Assembly (NCBI GenBank): GCA_900752275.1
Contig: CAADUS010000217.1
Coordinates: 1 to 20,217, forward strand
Reading direction: 5' to 3'
Length of the DNA stretch: 20,217 nucleotides
Source: an uncultured Collinsella sp.
GTDB taxonomy: Bacteria > Actinomycetota > Coriobacteriia > Coriobacteriales > Coriobacteriaceae
Each line of letters opens with the position of its first letter. Position 1 is the stretch's first letter. This document shows positions 13,405 to 20,217 of this stretch, one piece after another. The position numbers and the translations under genes are program-made. The notes below the pieces were generated by a model that saw only the letters and a list, made by a program, of their open reading frames with translations, ran no database searches and was not told the origin of the DNA.

Positions 13405-14709
13405 CTAGCGCGCGCCGAAAAGCTTGCGCGGGCTGGCACTCGCGCCGATACGATCGGCACCGGCGCCGGACATAAGTGCAAGATCTTCTTTCGTGCGAAC
13501 GCCGCCCGATGCCTTGACCTTTACACGGCCGCCCAACTCTTGAGCAAACAGATAGACATCCTCAACCTGGGCACCAGCCGTACCAAAGCCCGTAGACGTC
13601 TTAATAAAGTCTGCGCCGGCAGCCTCGACGGCATGACAGATCGGCTTTTTGGTTTCCTGCGCCAAATAGCACGTTTCGACAATGACCTTGAGCGTCGCAT
13701 TGGGCACGGCCTCGCGCACGGCTCGAATATTGTCCTCGATGGCCTGGTAATCGCGGGCTTTGACCATGCCCTGGTCAATCACCATGTCGATTTCGGAGGC
13801 ACCGTTGGCGTAGGCATCGGCCGCTTCGGCCGCTTTCGCAGCGCTCGTCATATAGCCAAGAGGAAAAGCAATGACCGTGGTGAGCGCAAGGTCGGGATAG
13901 GCCTTGTGAGCACGGGCGATATACGAAGGCGGGATACATGCGCTGGCACAACCGTACTCGAATGCCTCGGCGCAAACGGCATCAATCTGATCCCAGGTCG
14001 CCGTCGGCTTAAGCAATGTGTAGTCAATGCGCGAGCAGAGGTCCTCATCAGTAAACTCTGCCCCCGCCTTGGCGGCAATGGCGGCAACCGACGAAGGATC
14101 GTCCAGATACTCATCGACCTTGGCCAAAAAGCCCGGATAGTCAACGGTATCGACATTGGTCACGTCAAGCTCAATGGTATGACCCAGCTCAAACGTATCA
14201 TAGCCGCGGTTTTTGATGCGGTCGACAAGGATATCCAAATCGACCAGGTCGTCGCCCTTGCTACGATCTTCGAGCACATCGCCCTTGTGATAATGCGTCA
14301 CAATGTGCGCAAGATGACGCGTCGGCTTAAGATCGCGAGCACGGTAGCGCTTGCTGATCATAACGGGATCGGCGACAAGACGAATCGTGAGCACACGGTA
14401 GCCGTGCTTGTCTGCCAGCTCGGCAAGCTTGTCGTGCTGCTTGGCGGAAAACGGATAATCGCACATAATCTGCGGCCCATCCGCCATGGTGACATCGAGG
14501 CGACGGAACCACTCCTGAAGAGCGTTCGCATCAACCTGCGCCTTTTCCTCGGCATTGTTAAAGCCGTACGTATCCCAATACTCTTCTTTAACGTCGTCAA
14601 GCGAGACGCTCAAAAAGCTCTCGGATGTATGGCGAGCCTTGATGCGATCTGCCAAATCGGTTTTGCCCGTAGCCGGAGGTCCGGCAAGCAAAATCAGCGT
14701 CTTTTCCAT
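13405..14709 (-). CDS. P-loop kinase fused to deoxyribose-phosphate aldolase
   Basis: This 434-residue fusion has two parts. Residues 1 to about 195 form a P-loop kinase-like (AAA_33 type) domain with Walker A GPPATGKT (10-17) and a Walker-B-like region near VSLDDVKEEYWDTYG. Residues about 215-434 are DeoC: RIDYTLLKPTAT, EIDMVID, the Schiff-base Lys370 in DFIKTSTGFG, and Lys399 in VKVKASGGVR. Both aldolase lysines are kept. DeoC cleaves 2-deoxyribose-5-phosphate to acetaldehyde and glyceraldehyde-3-phosphate. Bacterial DeoC is usually a stand-alone protein of about 220-260 residues. The fusion suggests that the kinase makes or handles the aldolase substrate. It follows the TPR gene by 26 bp. 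The kinase substrate is unknown. Confidence 0.88.
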   Translation of the reverse strand: MEKTLILLAGPPATGKTDLADRIKARHTSESFLSVSLDDVKEEYWDTYGFNNAEEKAQVDANALQEWFRRLDVTMADGPQIMCDYPFSAKQHDKLAELADKHGYRVLTIRLVADPVMISKRYRARDLKPTRHLAHIVTHYHKGDVLEDRSKGDDLVDLDILVDRIKNRGYDTFELGHTIELDVTNVDTVDYPGFLAKVDEYLDDPSSVAAIAAKAGAEFTDEDLCSRIDYTLLKPTATWDQIDAVCAEAFEYGCASACIPPSYIARAHKAYPDLALTTVIAFPLGYMTSAAKAAEAADAYANGASEIDMVIDQGMVKARDYQAIEDNIRAVREAVPNATLKVIVETCYLAQETKKPICHAVEAAGADFIKTSTGFGTAGAQVEDVYLFAQELGGRVKVKASGGVRTKEDLALMSGAGADRIGASASPRKLFGAR

Positions 14710-14735
14710 GCTAGGAAACCCTTCTTACTACCCGA

Positions 14736-15128
14736 TTATTTGCCACGAAGCTGGTCTTTGGAGATAGCAAGCATCTCGGTAACCTTGTCCATGTAATACT
14801 TGATAGCCTCATCGTCTTTCGCTTCGGCGGCAGCCGCACGCTTCTTGTTGTACAGCTTGACCAGTGCCGCAGACGCCTTGCCCATCGTGCGATTGACTTC
14901 CAGGCTTTGCTCGTATGCCTCAACGGCCTCGTCGACCATGTTGGCATCGGCATAAAGCTTGCCAATCTCGTTTAGAACGTTTGCGGCAGCGACACCCTCC
15001 TTGCCCTCGAGCTCGGAACGCTTTGCCTTAACGGCGTCGAGAACGGCATCTCGATCGAGAACGGGTGCGGTCTCGGCTGCAGCGGAGGCCACCTTCTCCT
15101 TTTTCTTGCCAAATCCAAACAAACCCAT
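14736..15128 (-). CDS. Small TPR-like helical protein of unknown function
   Basis: This 130-residue, charged, helical, cytoplasmic protein begins MGLFGFGKKKEK and has a pattern like one or two tetratricopeptide units (NVLNEIGKLYADANMVDEAVEAYEQSLEV is typical in form, from about residue 50). No catalytic motif or signal peptide is visible. GGAGG seven bases before the ATG sets the start. It lies between the PTS IIC gene and the kinase-DeoC gene, 26 bp upstream of the latter, and is probably co-transcribed with it. TPR proteins act as scaffolds, so binding to the fusion enzyme is possible but unproven. Confidence 0.75.
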   Translation of the reverse strand: MGLFGFGKKKEKVASAAAETAPVLDRDAVLDAVKAKRSELEGKEGVAAANVLNEIGKLYADANMVDEAVEAYEQSLEVNRTMGKASAALVKLYNKKRAAAAEAKDDEAIKYYMDKVTEMLAISKDQLRGK

Positions 15129-15156
15129 TGGAAACCTCCACTAGCAGTAATAAACG

Positions 15157-15204
15157 AAGGGGGTTGTTCCCCTGCCGGGGACCAGGCACAGGAACAACCC
15201 CCTT
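15157..15204 (-). terminator. Strong hairpin between PTS IIC and TPR genes
   Basis: AAGGGGGTTGTTCC (15157-15170) pairs perfectly over 14 bp with GGAACAACCCCCTT (15191-15204), and the 20-nt loop adds TGCC/GGCA pairing. On the minus strand the stem is followed by CGTTTATT. It could be a partial terminator that lowers expression of the distal genes, or a stability element. Confidence 0.65.
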
Positions 15205-15244
15205 AAAGAAAGACTTGGACCTTCGTCAGGCGCTACAAGAATCC

Positions 15245-16553
15245 TTATGCGATACCAAAGACGCTGAGGATGGACTTGATGGCCATGAAGAAGAAGCCGG
15301 TGACGACGGTGTCGACGTCGGTGCAGGTCATGTTCACGAAGCCAATCTGAGCGAGCATCGGGGACAGGAGCGCAGGCAGGATCATGATGAAGATGCCGTG
15401 GAAGATGCAGCCGATGATGGCGCCGCGACGACCGTCGATGGCGTTACCGAAGACACCAGCAGTGCCGCCGGCGAAGAAGTTGGACATAACACCGGGGATG
15501 ACGAGGGTGCCCATGAGGCCGGTGATAGCCATGCCGATCAGCGAGCCAAGCGTGGTGAACACAAAGCCGAAGATAACGGCGTTAGGGGCATAGGTGAACA
15601 GGACAGGGCAGTCCAGAGCGGGGCGCGCATCGGGGACGAGCTTCATCGAGATGCCCTGGAAGGCGGGGACGAGCTCGGCGAGCAGCAGGCGGACGCCGGC
15701 GAGCAGGACGTACAGACCGACGACGAACTGCATGGCCTGGAGGAAAGCGTAGACCATGAAGTTGGTGGCGCCGCAGTAGTCAGCAGCAGCAGCGGGACCA
15801 GCGAAAGCAGCGACGACCAGGTAGAAAACGATCATGACCAGGCCGACAGCAGCGTAGGTATCCTGGAGGAAGGACAGGGACTGCGGAATCTCGAGGTCCT
15901 CGGTGGACTTGGACTCCTTGCCGCCAGCGAGCTTCTTGGTGATGCTTGCGATAAGGGCGGTGAACATATAGCCAAAGGTGCAGAAGTGACCCAGGGCGAT
16001 GTCATCGGACTCGGTGATCTTGCGGACAACGGGCTGAGCGAAGGCAGGCATGAGGGTAGCGAAGGCGCCACCGACGATGGAGCTGACGACGATCAGGGGG
16101 GATACCGCGCAGACCGCAGAAGAAGGCGAACACGACGCAGAGCGTGGACTCCCACAGAAGGGCCTGGCCAGTCAGGAACACATACTTAAACTTGGTGAAA
16201 CGAGCGAGAATGATGTTCACCACGAAGATGCCAGCGAGGCAGATGGCGATCTCGGAGCCAAGGCCGAGGTCGGTCATTGCCTGACCGTTGATGCCCTCGA
16301 TGGAAGCGACGACGGCGGTCATGCCGTTGAAGCCGAAGGCGGAGTTGAACATATCGCCAAAGTAGGCAAGAGAGCCCTGCATGACGCTCGAGCCGGCAGC
16401 CAGAACAAGGAAGCCGAGCATCGTCTTAAACGTGCCGAGCAACACATCGTTGGCCGACTTCTTCTGAAGCACAAGGCCCAGGCAGGCGACGAGACCGATA
16501 ACAACGGCGGCCTGCGTCAGGATGTTATTGATAATAAACTCAAGAACAGCCAT
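15245..16553 (-). pseudogene. PTS IIC, ascorbate (SgaT/UlaA) type, interrupted by a frameshift
   Basis: This is a membrane permease of the ascorbate-family PTS. The first frame starts at 16553 (MAVLEFIINNIL, with AAAAAGGGG upstream), covers about 150 residues and the first membrane segments, then leaves the family at GLRGIPP. The family sequence resumes in another frame as PLIVVSSIVGGAFATLMPAF and runs to the stop at 15245, with LPAFQGISMKL-like and APNAVIFGF segments. The switch falls on a run of six C (16096-16101, G on the plus strand). Removing one base, or adding two, joins the frames into about 435 residues, near the usual 450-465. It may be true inactivation, slippage-based switching, or a sequence error. 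The two flanking PTS genes are intact. Confidence 0.85.
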
Positions 16554-16574
16554 GTTGTACACCCCTTTTTCTCA

Positions 16575-16588
16575 TGTACATTTCTATC
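16575..16588. promoter_or_regulatory. Operator-like motif upstream of PTS IIC
   Basis: TGTACATTTCTATC shares the core GTACATTTCTAT with the motif upstream of the transaldolase gene (about 12403-12424). It sits about 25-35 bp before the IIC start codon. Confidence 0.25.
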
Positions 16589-16607
16589 AATCTAGGCGAA
16601 GAGGCCC

Positions 16608-16913
16608 TTACTCTAGGACGCCCATCTCCTTGAGCACCGGGGTCAGCTTTTCCTCGATTTCCTTCTTATCGACAAGACGCTTGAGGAACACGCAGGGAAG
16701 ACCGGTGTTGTAGCTTTCGATCTGCGTCTTGAAGTTCTCGGCAGCGACGATCATGTCGAAGCCCTTAGAGGCGCCCGCGGCGCTGGAAACGCTGTCGTGG
16801 TCCATCTTGCACTGGACCCCGAGCTTCTTCATGACCTGCTCAATAGCCATCTGGCAGGCAAAGCTGCTTCCAAGACCATTGCCGCAGCAGCACAAAATCT
16901 TGACCATGTTCAT
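16608..16913 (-). CDS. PTS IIB component, ascorbate/galactitol-type
   Basis: This 101-residue cytoplasmic phosphocarrier receives phosphate from IIA and passes it to the sugar entering through IIC. It begins with KILCCCGNGLGSS; the phosphorylated residue is most likely Cys10, just before GNGLGSS. The start at 16913 is supported by AAAGGA six bases upstream; a second ATG at 16907 is possible. Three consecutive cysteines are unusual but the last fits the family position. It lies between IIA and IIC in the usual order of a split PTS. Confidence 0.92.
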   Translation of the reverse strand: MNMVKILCCCGNGLGSSFACQMAIEQVMKKLGVQCKMDHDSVSSAAGASKGFDMIVAAENFKTQIESYNTGLPCVFLKRLVDKKEIEEKLTPVLKEMGVLE

Positions 16914-16926
16914 TTCCTTTCCTTTG

Positions 16927-16981
16927 GGGGCACGTGCCCCACCTCGGGGTAGATGCGGGCGAATACATAGACTCGCCCGCA
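16927..16981 (-). other. Two hairpins between PTS IIA and IIB genes
   Basis: GGGGCACGTGCCCC (16927-16940) is a perfect palindrome, and TGCGGGCGA (16954-16962) pairs with TCGCCCGCA (16973-16981). Both lie in the 83-bp gap before the IIB ribosome binding site. No U-tract is present, so they are more likely mRNA processing or stability elements than terminators. Confidence 0.5.
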
Positions 16982-16996
16982 CCAAGCGACACTGTT

Positions 16997-17446
16997 TTAC
17001 GCTGCCGCACCCGTAAATGCCTGATAAATCTCGTCGGCATCATCAGAAGCGACGATCTGCGCAATCTTGTCCTCATCCATAAAGATGCCAGCAAGTACCT
17101 GCATAGCCTCAATATGTGAATTGGAATCCTCTGCCGCAAGTGCGACCAAAAGACGAACATCGAAGCTGTCTTCCGAGAACCTAACGGGCTTCTTCAGAAC
17201 CGTCACGGCAAGCTGACCTTTAATGCAGCCATCCTCGGGGCGACCGTGAATCAGCGCGACGTCTTCGGTGAGCACATAGTAGGGACCCATCTCGTTGGTG
17301 GCGCGGATAATCTCATCCGCATAGCGATCCTCGACGTAACCGCCCTCGTTGAGCGGAGCGATGGCGAGCTTGATCGCATCCTGCCAGGAATCGACAGAAT
17401 CGGCAAGGCGAACGTTTTCGCGCTTGAGCATCTCCGTAATCTGCAT
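16997..17446 (-). CDS. PTS IIA component, fructose/mannitol/ascorbate (EIIA_2) type
   Basis: This 149-residue cytoplasmic protein takes phosphate from HPr and gives it to IIB. The active histidine is His67 in DVALIHGRPEDG, which corresponds to the ALPHARPE motif of the family. The hydrophobic core LAVTVLKKPVRF and RLLVALAAEDSNSHIEAM are typical. GAGG lies upstream of the ATG at 17446. The gap to the aldolase gene stop is only 15 bp, so the two are surely co-transcribed. With IIB and IIC it makes a complete, though frameshifted, ascorbate-type PTS. Confidence 0.92.
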   Translation of the reverse strand: MQITEMLKRENVRLADSVDSWQDAIKLAIAPLNEGGYVEDRYADEIIRATNEMGPYYVLTEDVALIHGRPEDGCIKGQLAVTVLKKPVRFSEDSFDVRLLVALAAEDSNSHIEAMQVLAGIFMDEDKIAQIVASDDADEIYQAFTGAAA

Positions 17447-17461
17447 CGGTGCGCCTCGTCC

Positions 17462-18313
17462 CTAAGCGACGATATTCTTGAAGAGGCTGATGCGATGCTC
17501 GACAACCTCTTCGACGGCCTTCTGAGCAGGCATAACCATGTTGCGGTTGGAGGCGTTCTCCTTGAGCTCGTCATAGCACTGCTTGGAGGTCTTGTTCCAG
17601 TTGACGAGCAGATCGGTACCAACATTGAACTTACGGATACCCAGGTCGATGACGTGACGAACGTCCTCGTCCTTAACACCGGTGCCACCATGGATGACCA
17701 GGGGGAAGCCGTTCACGGCATCGCGGATCTTCTCGAGCTGATCGAAGGAGATGTTGGTCTTGGACTTGTACTGACCATGGTTGGTGCCGATAGCGACGGC
17801 AAGGGCGTCGATGCCGGTCTTCTCGATGAACTCAACAGCCTGCTCGGGATCGGTATAGCGCACGTCGGCATCGGCGACGGCGACGCCATCCTCGGTACCG
17901 CCGACGGTACCGAGCTCGGCCTCAACGGAAGCGCCGTGGGCCTGAGCCATCTCGACGATGCGTTTGGTACCAAGGATGTTCTCCTTGAAGGGAAGCGCGG
18001 AGCCGTCAAACATTACCGAGCTATAGCCGGCCTCGAGAGCCTTGCGGATCTCGTCGAAGTTCTTGGCGTGGTCGAGGTGGAGAACAACGTTGACGCCGTA
18101 CTCCTCGGCCATGGACTTGCACACAGCAACCAGGTTGCGGTGACCGACATAGCTAGCGGTGCCCTCGGAGGTCTGGATGATCACGGGGGTGTGCAGGCGA
18201 GCCGCGACGCGAATAATCGACGGGCACATCTCGAGGTTATGGGTGTTGAAAGCACCAACGGCCATGTTGAGCTGGTTAGCCTCTGCCAGAACTTCGCGCA
18301 AGGTTACGTACAT
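17462..18313 (-). CDS. Class II ketose-bisphosphate aldolase
   Basis: This 283-residue zinc-dependent aldolase has the family's key parts: LHLDHAKNFD with Asp81 and the zinc ligand His82, EAELGTVGGTED with Glu133, IGTNHGQYK with His179, and LVIHGGTGV with His208. Class II members cleave fructose- or tagatose-1,6-bisphosphate, or deoxy and inositol-derived sugar phosphates, giving dihydroxyacetone phosphate. The length and motifs are nearer the GatY/KbaY/IolJ group than long FbaA, and operon position ahead of a PTS suggests a catabolic role. AGGAGG nine bases before the ATG at 18313 sets the start. It is the first gene of the train. Exact substrate is not shown by the sequence. Confidence 0.92.
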   Translation of the reverse strand: MYVTLREVLAEANQLNMAVGAFNTHNLEMCPSIIRVAARLHTPVIIQTSEGTASYVGHRNLVAVCKSMAEEYGVNVVLHLDHAKNFDEIRKALEAGYSSVMFDGSALPFKENILGTKRIVEMAQAHGASVEAELGTVGGTEDGVAVADADVRYTDPEQAVEFIEKTGIDALAVAIGTNHGQYKSKTNISFDQLEKIRDAVNGFPLVIHGGTGVKDEDVRHVIDLGIRKFNVGTDLLVNWNKTSKQCYDELKENASNRNMVMPAQKAVEEVVEHRISLFKNIVA

Positions 18314-18345
18314 AGTGTTTGCCTCCTGTTGTCTCCACTGGATGT

Positions 18346-18389
18346 ATCAAGTGGCGACCGCACAGGGGGTGCCGGTCGCCGTTCTTGAT
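18346..18389 (-). other. Hairpin in the aldolase leader
   Basis: GGCGACCG (18353-18360) pairs with CGGTCGCC (18373-18380), extended by ATCAAG (18346-18351) with CTTGAT (18384-18389) across a small internal loop. It lies 33-76 bp upstream of the aldolase start and probably within the 5' untranslated region. Confidence 0.5.
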
Positions 18390-18399
18390 CGACAACTAG

Positions 18400-18494
18400 G
18401 TTATCACAAACGTCCGCATATTTGGATGTCCGTATGATATTTCGTTTGAAATGTTCCGATTTGACCGTTCACCTGACTTTTCCGACCGTTTACC
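18400..18494 (-). promoter_or_regulatory. Likely promoter and regulator sites of the aldolase-PTS train
   Basis: GATAAC (minus strand, 18405-18400), preceded by TGT, is an extended -10 candidate with no good -35. Upstream of it are the direct repeats GTCCGCAT (18412) and GTCCGTAT (18428), the inverted repeat ATTTC-GTTT-GAAAT (18439-18452), and two copies of GACCGTTYACC (18463-18473 and 18484-18494) exactly 21 bp apart. A weak -35 with two-turn-spaced direct repeats fits an activated promoter. All positions are predicted by eye. Confidence 0.4.
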
Positions 18495-18502
18495 CGTAAA
18501 AA

Positions 18503-18534
18503 TAGGGCGCCCGCAACCCATGCGGACGCCCTTG
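18503..18534 (-). terminator. Hairpin with U-rich tail upstream of the aldolase promoter
   Basis: AGGGCG-C-CCGC and GCGG-A-CGCCCT pair with one internal mismatch. On the minus strand the stem is followed by ATTTTTACG. No minus-strand gene lies to its right within the intergenic gap, so it may insulate the aldolase promoter or act as a leader attenuator if transcription starts further right. The rest of 18535-18718 holds nothing I can name. Confidence 0.5.
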
Positions 18535-18718
18535 TCTGTCAGCCGCTCTCAACCAAAACGGAGTGCAAGTTCAACTGGCTCGACCCCACCTCAATCTAGG
18601 CCACGGGACAAATTAATAGGTTGTGTTTGCCCCAAATCTTGAGTATTTGTTCGACAGAACGGCCCCTGCTAGCTCCTGCTAGACTGGTAGATTCCCAACC
18701 GTCCATCCAGGAGCCTCA

Positions 18719-19702
18719 ATGTCGCGCAAGTCCGCCTACAAGCAAGTACTTTCCATCGGCGCCGCCGTGGTGCTGGGGTTTGCGCTGTTCACAGGGTCGC
18801 TCGACGGAGCGCCCAAGCTGTTGTCGCCGCAAAGCGATGAGCAGGCGGCGGCTCTGGCCGAAAAACAAAACGAGAGTCCCAGCCGCACCGACGACGAGGC
18901 AGACCTGGTTGCCCGACTCGAATCGGGAACGGCGAGCTCCCCGGACCCTCAAAACAGCCAGGACGTTGGCCATGATTCCGATTCCGCCGCGACCGACACC
19001 GGTAACGACGCTTCCACAGACGGCGCCGCCACCCCCATCGACGAGGTCGAAAACCCCGATCTCGACCGCGCCCGCGGCGTATATCTCAGCAGCATTCCCG
19101 ACTACGCGGGTAACCCCTATGTTGCCCTGCGCGCCGACAGCACGCACCCGCTCGGCACGCCGTCATTCACGCTCGATGAATACGAGCGCGCTACAGAAGA
19201 GGGTTGCTTTAAGAAGTTCTCCAAGCTCGACAGCTTGGGTCGCACTCGCAAAGCGCTCGCCTGCGTGGGCCCCGAATCGCTCGGTCAGGGCAAGCGCGGC
19301 GACATCTCGCGTATCCACCCCGCCGGATGGCACCAGCAACGCTACGACTTTATTCCAGGCCAGAGCCTCTACAACCGCTGCCACCTTATCGCCTGGTCAC
19401 TCTGCGGCGAAAACGCCAACCGCAAGAATCTCCTCACTGGCACGCGCTATCTCAACGAGACGGGCATGCTACCGTTTGAGGAGCAGATTCTCGGCTACAT
19501 CCGCGACACGGGCAACCATGTGCTCTATCGCATCACGCCCATGTACAACGAAGAAGAACTTGTCTGCCGCGGCGTGCGCCTGGAGGCACAGTCGGTCGAG
19601 GACCACGGCAAGACGCTGTGCTTCCACGTGTACTGCTACAACCTGCAGCCGCATGTGCAGATCGACTACGCCACCGGCCGCAACCAGGCCTCGGGAGACT
19701 AG
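18719..19702 (+). CDS. Secreted or membrane-anchored DNA/RNA non-specific endonuclease
   Basis: This 327-residue protein has a short basic N-terminus (SRKSAYK), a hydrophobic stretch VLSIGAAVVLGFALFTG (about 10-26) that is a signal peptide or anchor, an acidic Ser/Asp/Thr-rich linker (about 36-115), and a nuclease domain of the EndA/Endonuclea_NS_2 type. The catalytic histidine is His222 in LYNRCHLIAW, equal to the DRGH motif, followed by GENANRKNLLTGTRYLN whose Asn residues bind the metal, and by GMLPFEEQI. Such enzymes degrade extracellular DNA for nutrients or DNA uptake. AGGAG seven bases before the ATG sets the start. The usual RGH is here RCH, a variant worth noting. It stands alone and ends at a strong terminator. 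Confidence 0.88.
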   Translation: MSRKSAYKQVLSIGAAVVLGFALFTGSLDGAPKLLSPQSDEQAAALAEKQNESPSRTDDEADLVARLESGTASSPDPQNSQDVGHDSDSAATDTGNDASTDGAATPIDEVENPDLDRARGVYLSSIPDYAGNPYVALRADSTHPLGTPSFTLDEYERATEEGCFKKFSKLDSLGRTRKALACVGPESLGQGKRGDISRIHPAGWHQQRYDFIPGQSLYNRCHLIAWSLCGENANRKNLLTGTRYLNETGMLPFEEQILGYIRDTGNHVLYRITPMYNEEELVCRGVRLEAQSVEDHGKTLCFHVYCYNLQPHVQIDYATGRNQASGD

Positions 19703-19765
19703 GGCCAGCCAAGCTGCCCCCGAACCTAACATGATCCGTTTTCCTCCGTCCCCAAGGGATCAAAT

Positions 19766-19795
19766 AAGGCCGCCCCGGTTGCCCAGGGCGGCCTT
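19766..19795. terminator. Bidirectional terminator between nuclease and EF-G-like genes
   Basis: AAGGCCGCCC (19766-19775) pairs perfectly with GGGCGGCCTT (19786-19795) over a 10-nt loop. TTTTCG overlaps the end on the plus strand, and TTATTTGA follows on the minus strand. It sits between two convergent genes. Confidence 0.85.
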
Positions 19796-19830
19796 TTCGT
19801 CAGCACCTACATTGCTGGCAAAGTCACGCG

Positions 19831-20217
19831 TTACTTGGCGCGGCCCTCCTCATAGCGCTCGACCAGTTTGGCCTGAACGTCATAAGGCACCTGCTCATGG
19901 CCCGCGGGCTTCATGGTAAAGTCGCCCGTGCCGCGCGTGATAGAGCGCAGGCGCGTCGAATAATCCGTCAGCTCGGCCAGCGGCGCCTGGGCAATGACCA
20001 CGGTGTCTCCGCGCTCATCGGTCTCCATGCCCGTCACGCGACCACGCGAGGCCGAGATGTCGCCCATCACGGCGCCGGCGTAGCTCTCGGGGATAGTCAC
20101 CGTGATTTCCTCGATGGGCTCCAGCACCACCGGGTCGGCATCGGCGCATGCCTTGCGCAGGCCGATGCGAGCCGCCGCGCGGAACGCCATCTCGTTGGAG
20201 TCGACGCTGTGATACGA
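19831..20217 (-). CDS. Elongation factor G-like GTPase, C-terminal fragment (5' end outside window)
   Basis: The 128 residues visible are the end of domain IV and domain V of an EF-G-type translational GTPase. They begin SYHSVDSNEMAFRAAA, matching the EF-G YHxVDSSEMAF signature, followed by LEPIEEITVTIPESYAGAVM and GDISASRGRV of domain V. The ending FTMKPAGHEQVPYDVQAKL differs from the usual EF-G tail, so this may be an EF-G paralogue rather than the main fusA product. The G domain lies outside the window, so GTPase motifs cannot be checked. It is convergent with the nuclease gene, and no neighbouring ribosomal protein gene is seen. Confidence 0.85.
   Translation of the reverse strand, partial: SYHSVDSNEMAFRAAARIGLRKACADADPVVLEPIEEITVTIPESYAGAVMGDISASRGRVTGMETDERGDTVVIAQAPLAELTDYSTRLRSITRGTGDFTMKPAGHEQVPYDVQAKLVERYEEGRAK

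Noticed and set aside
13366..14796. 476-codon plus-strand frame opposite the kinase-DeoC gene
   Set aside because: Antisense shadow; the minus strand has catalytic motifs of two families.
15065..16189. Acidic plus-strand frame opposite PTS IIC and TPR genes
   Set aside because: Highly acidic and low in complexity, the usual look of an antisense frame over a membrane-protein gene.
17246..18388. 380-codon plus-strand frame opposite the aldolase and IIA genes
   Set aside because: Antisense shadow; both minus-strand genes are clear.
18621..19919. 432-codon plus-strand frame overlapping the nuclease gene
   Set aside because: The frame of 18719-19702 has a signal segment, nuclease motifs and a good ribosome binding site; the longer frame is Arg/Ser/Pro-rich with none of these.

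Overview
The window looks like a chromosomal segment of a high-GC Gram-positive gut actinobacterium of the Coriobacteriia, most likely Collinsella or a close relative. This rests on the base composition, strong GGAGG-type ribosome binding sites, the dense set of PTS and sugar-phosphate enzymes, and my impression of the protein sequences. It is inference; no search was run. Most genes lie on the minus strand.

Left part (1-5270): glmS (minus, 3' end cut by the window edge); a long intergenic region with a cluster of palindromes and REP-like hairpins; a LacI-family regulator (plus) ending at a bidirectional terminator; a HAD phosphatase (minus); and a LarE-type sulfur transferase (plus), divergent from the phosphatase across an AT-rich spacer. 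A near-perfect 25-bp hairpin and the first full copy of an 88-bp dispersed repeat follow larE.

Centre (5467-9024, minus): a BglG/LicT-type antiterminator, a structured 303-nt leader, a beta-glucoside-type PTS EIIBC without a IIA domain, and a divergent NIF3-like metalloprotein. Next to the right, read leftwards, are a transaldolase, a decayed chimeric remnant (fructose-PTS EIIB start joined to a transaldolase tail) and a split transketolase (N and C halves overlapping by one base), ending at the second full copy of the 88-bp repeat.

Right part (12472-18313, minus): one gene train reading class II aldolase, PTS IIA, IIB, IIC (ascorbate/SgaT-UlaA type, frameshifted at a C6 run), a small TPR-like protein, and a P-loop kinase fused to deoxyribose-phosphate aldolase (DeoC), followed by a GntR/UTRA regulator and the transaldolase. 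With the transketolase downstream, these genes suggest import and phosphorylation of a carbohydrate by the PTS, cleavage by one or two aldolases, and feeding of the products into the non-oxidative pentose phosphate pathway and glycolysis. The substrate cannot be read from the sequence. Beyond it are a secreted or anchored DNA/RNA non-specific endonuclease (plus) and the C-terminal end of an EF-G-like GTPase (minus, 5' end cut by the window edge), separated by a bidirectional terminator.

The points most worth a second look are the kinase-DeoC fusion and its operon, the poly-C frameshift in the PTS IIC, the EIIB/transaldolase chimera, and the families of dispersed and tandem hairpins between genes.
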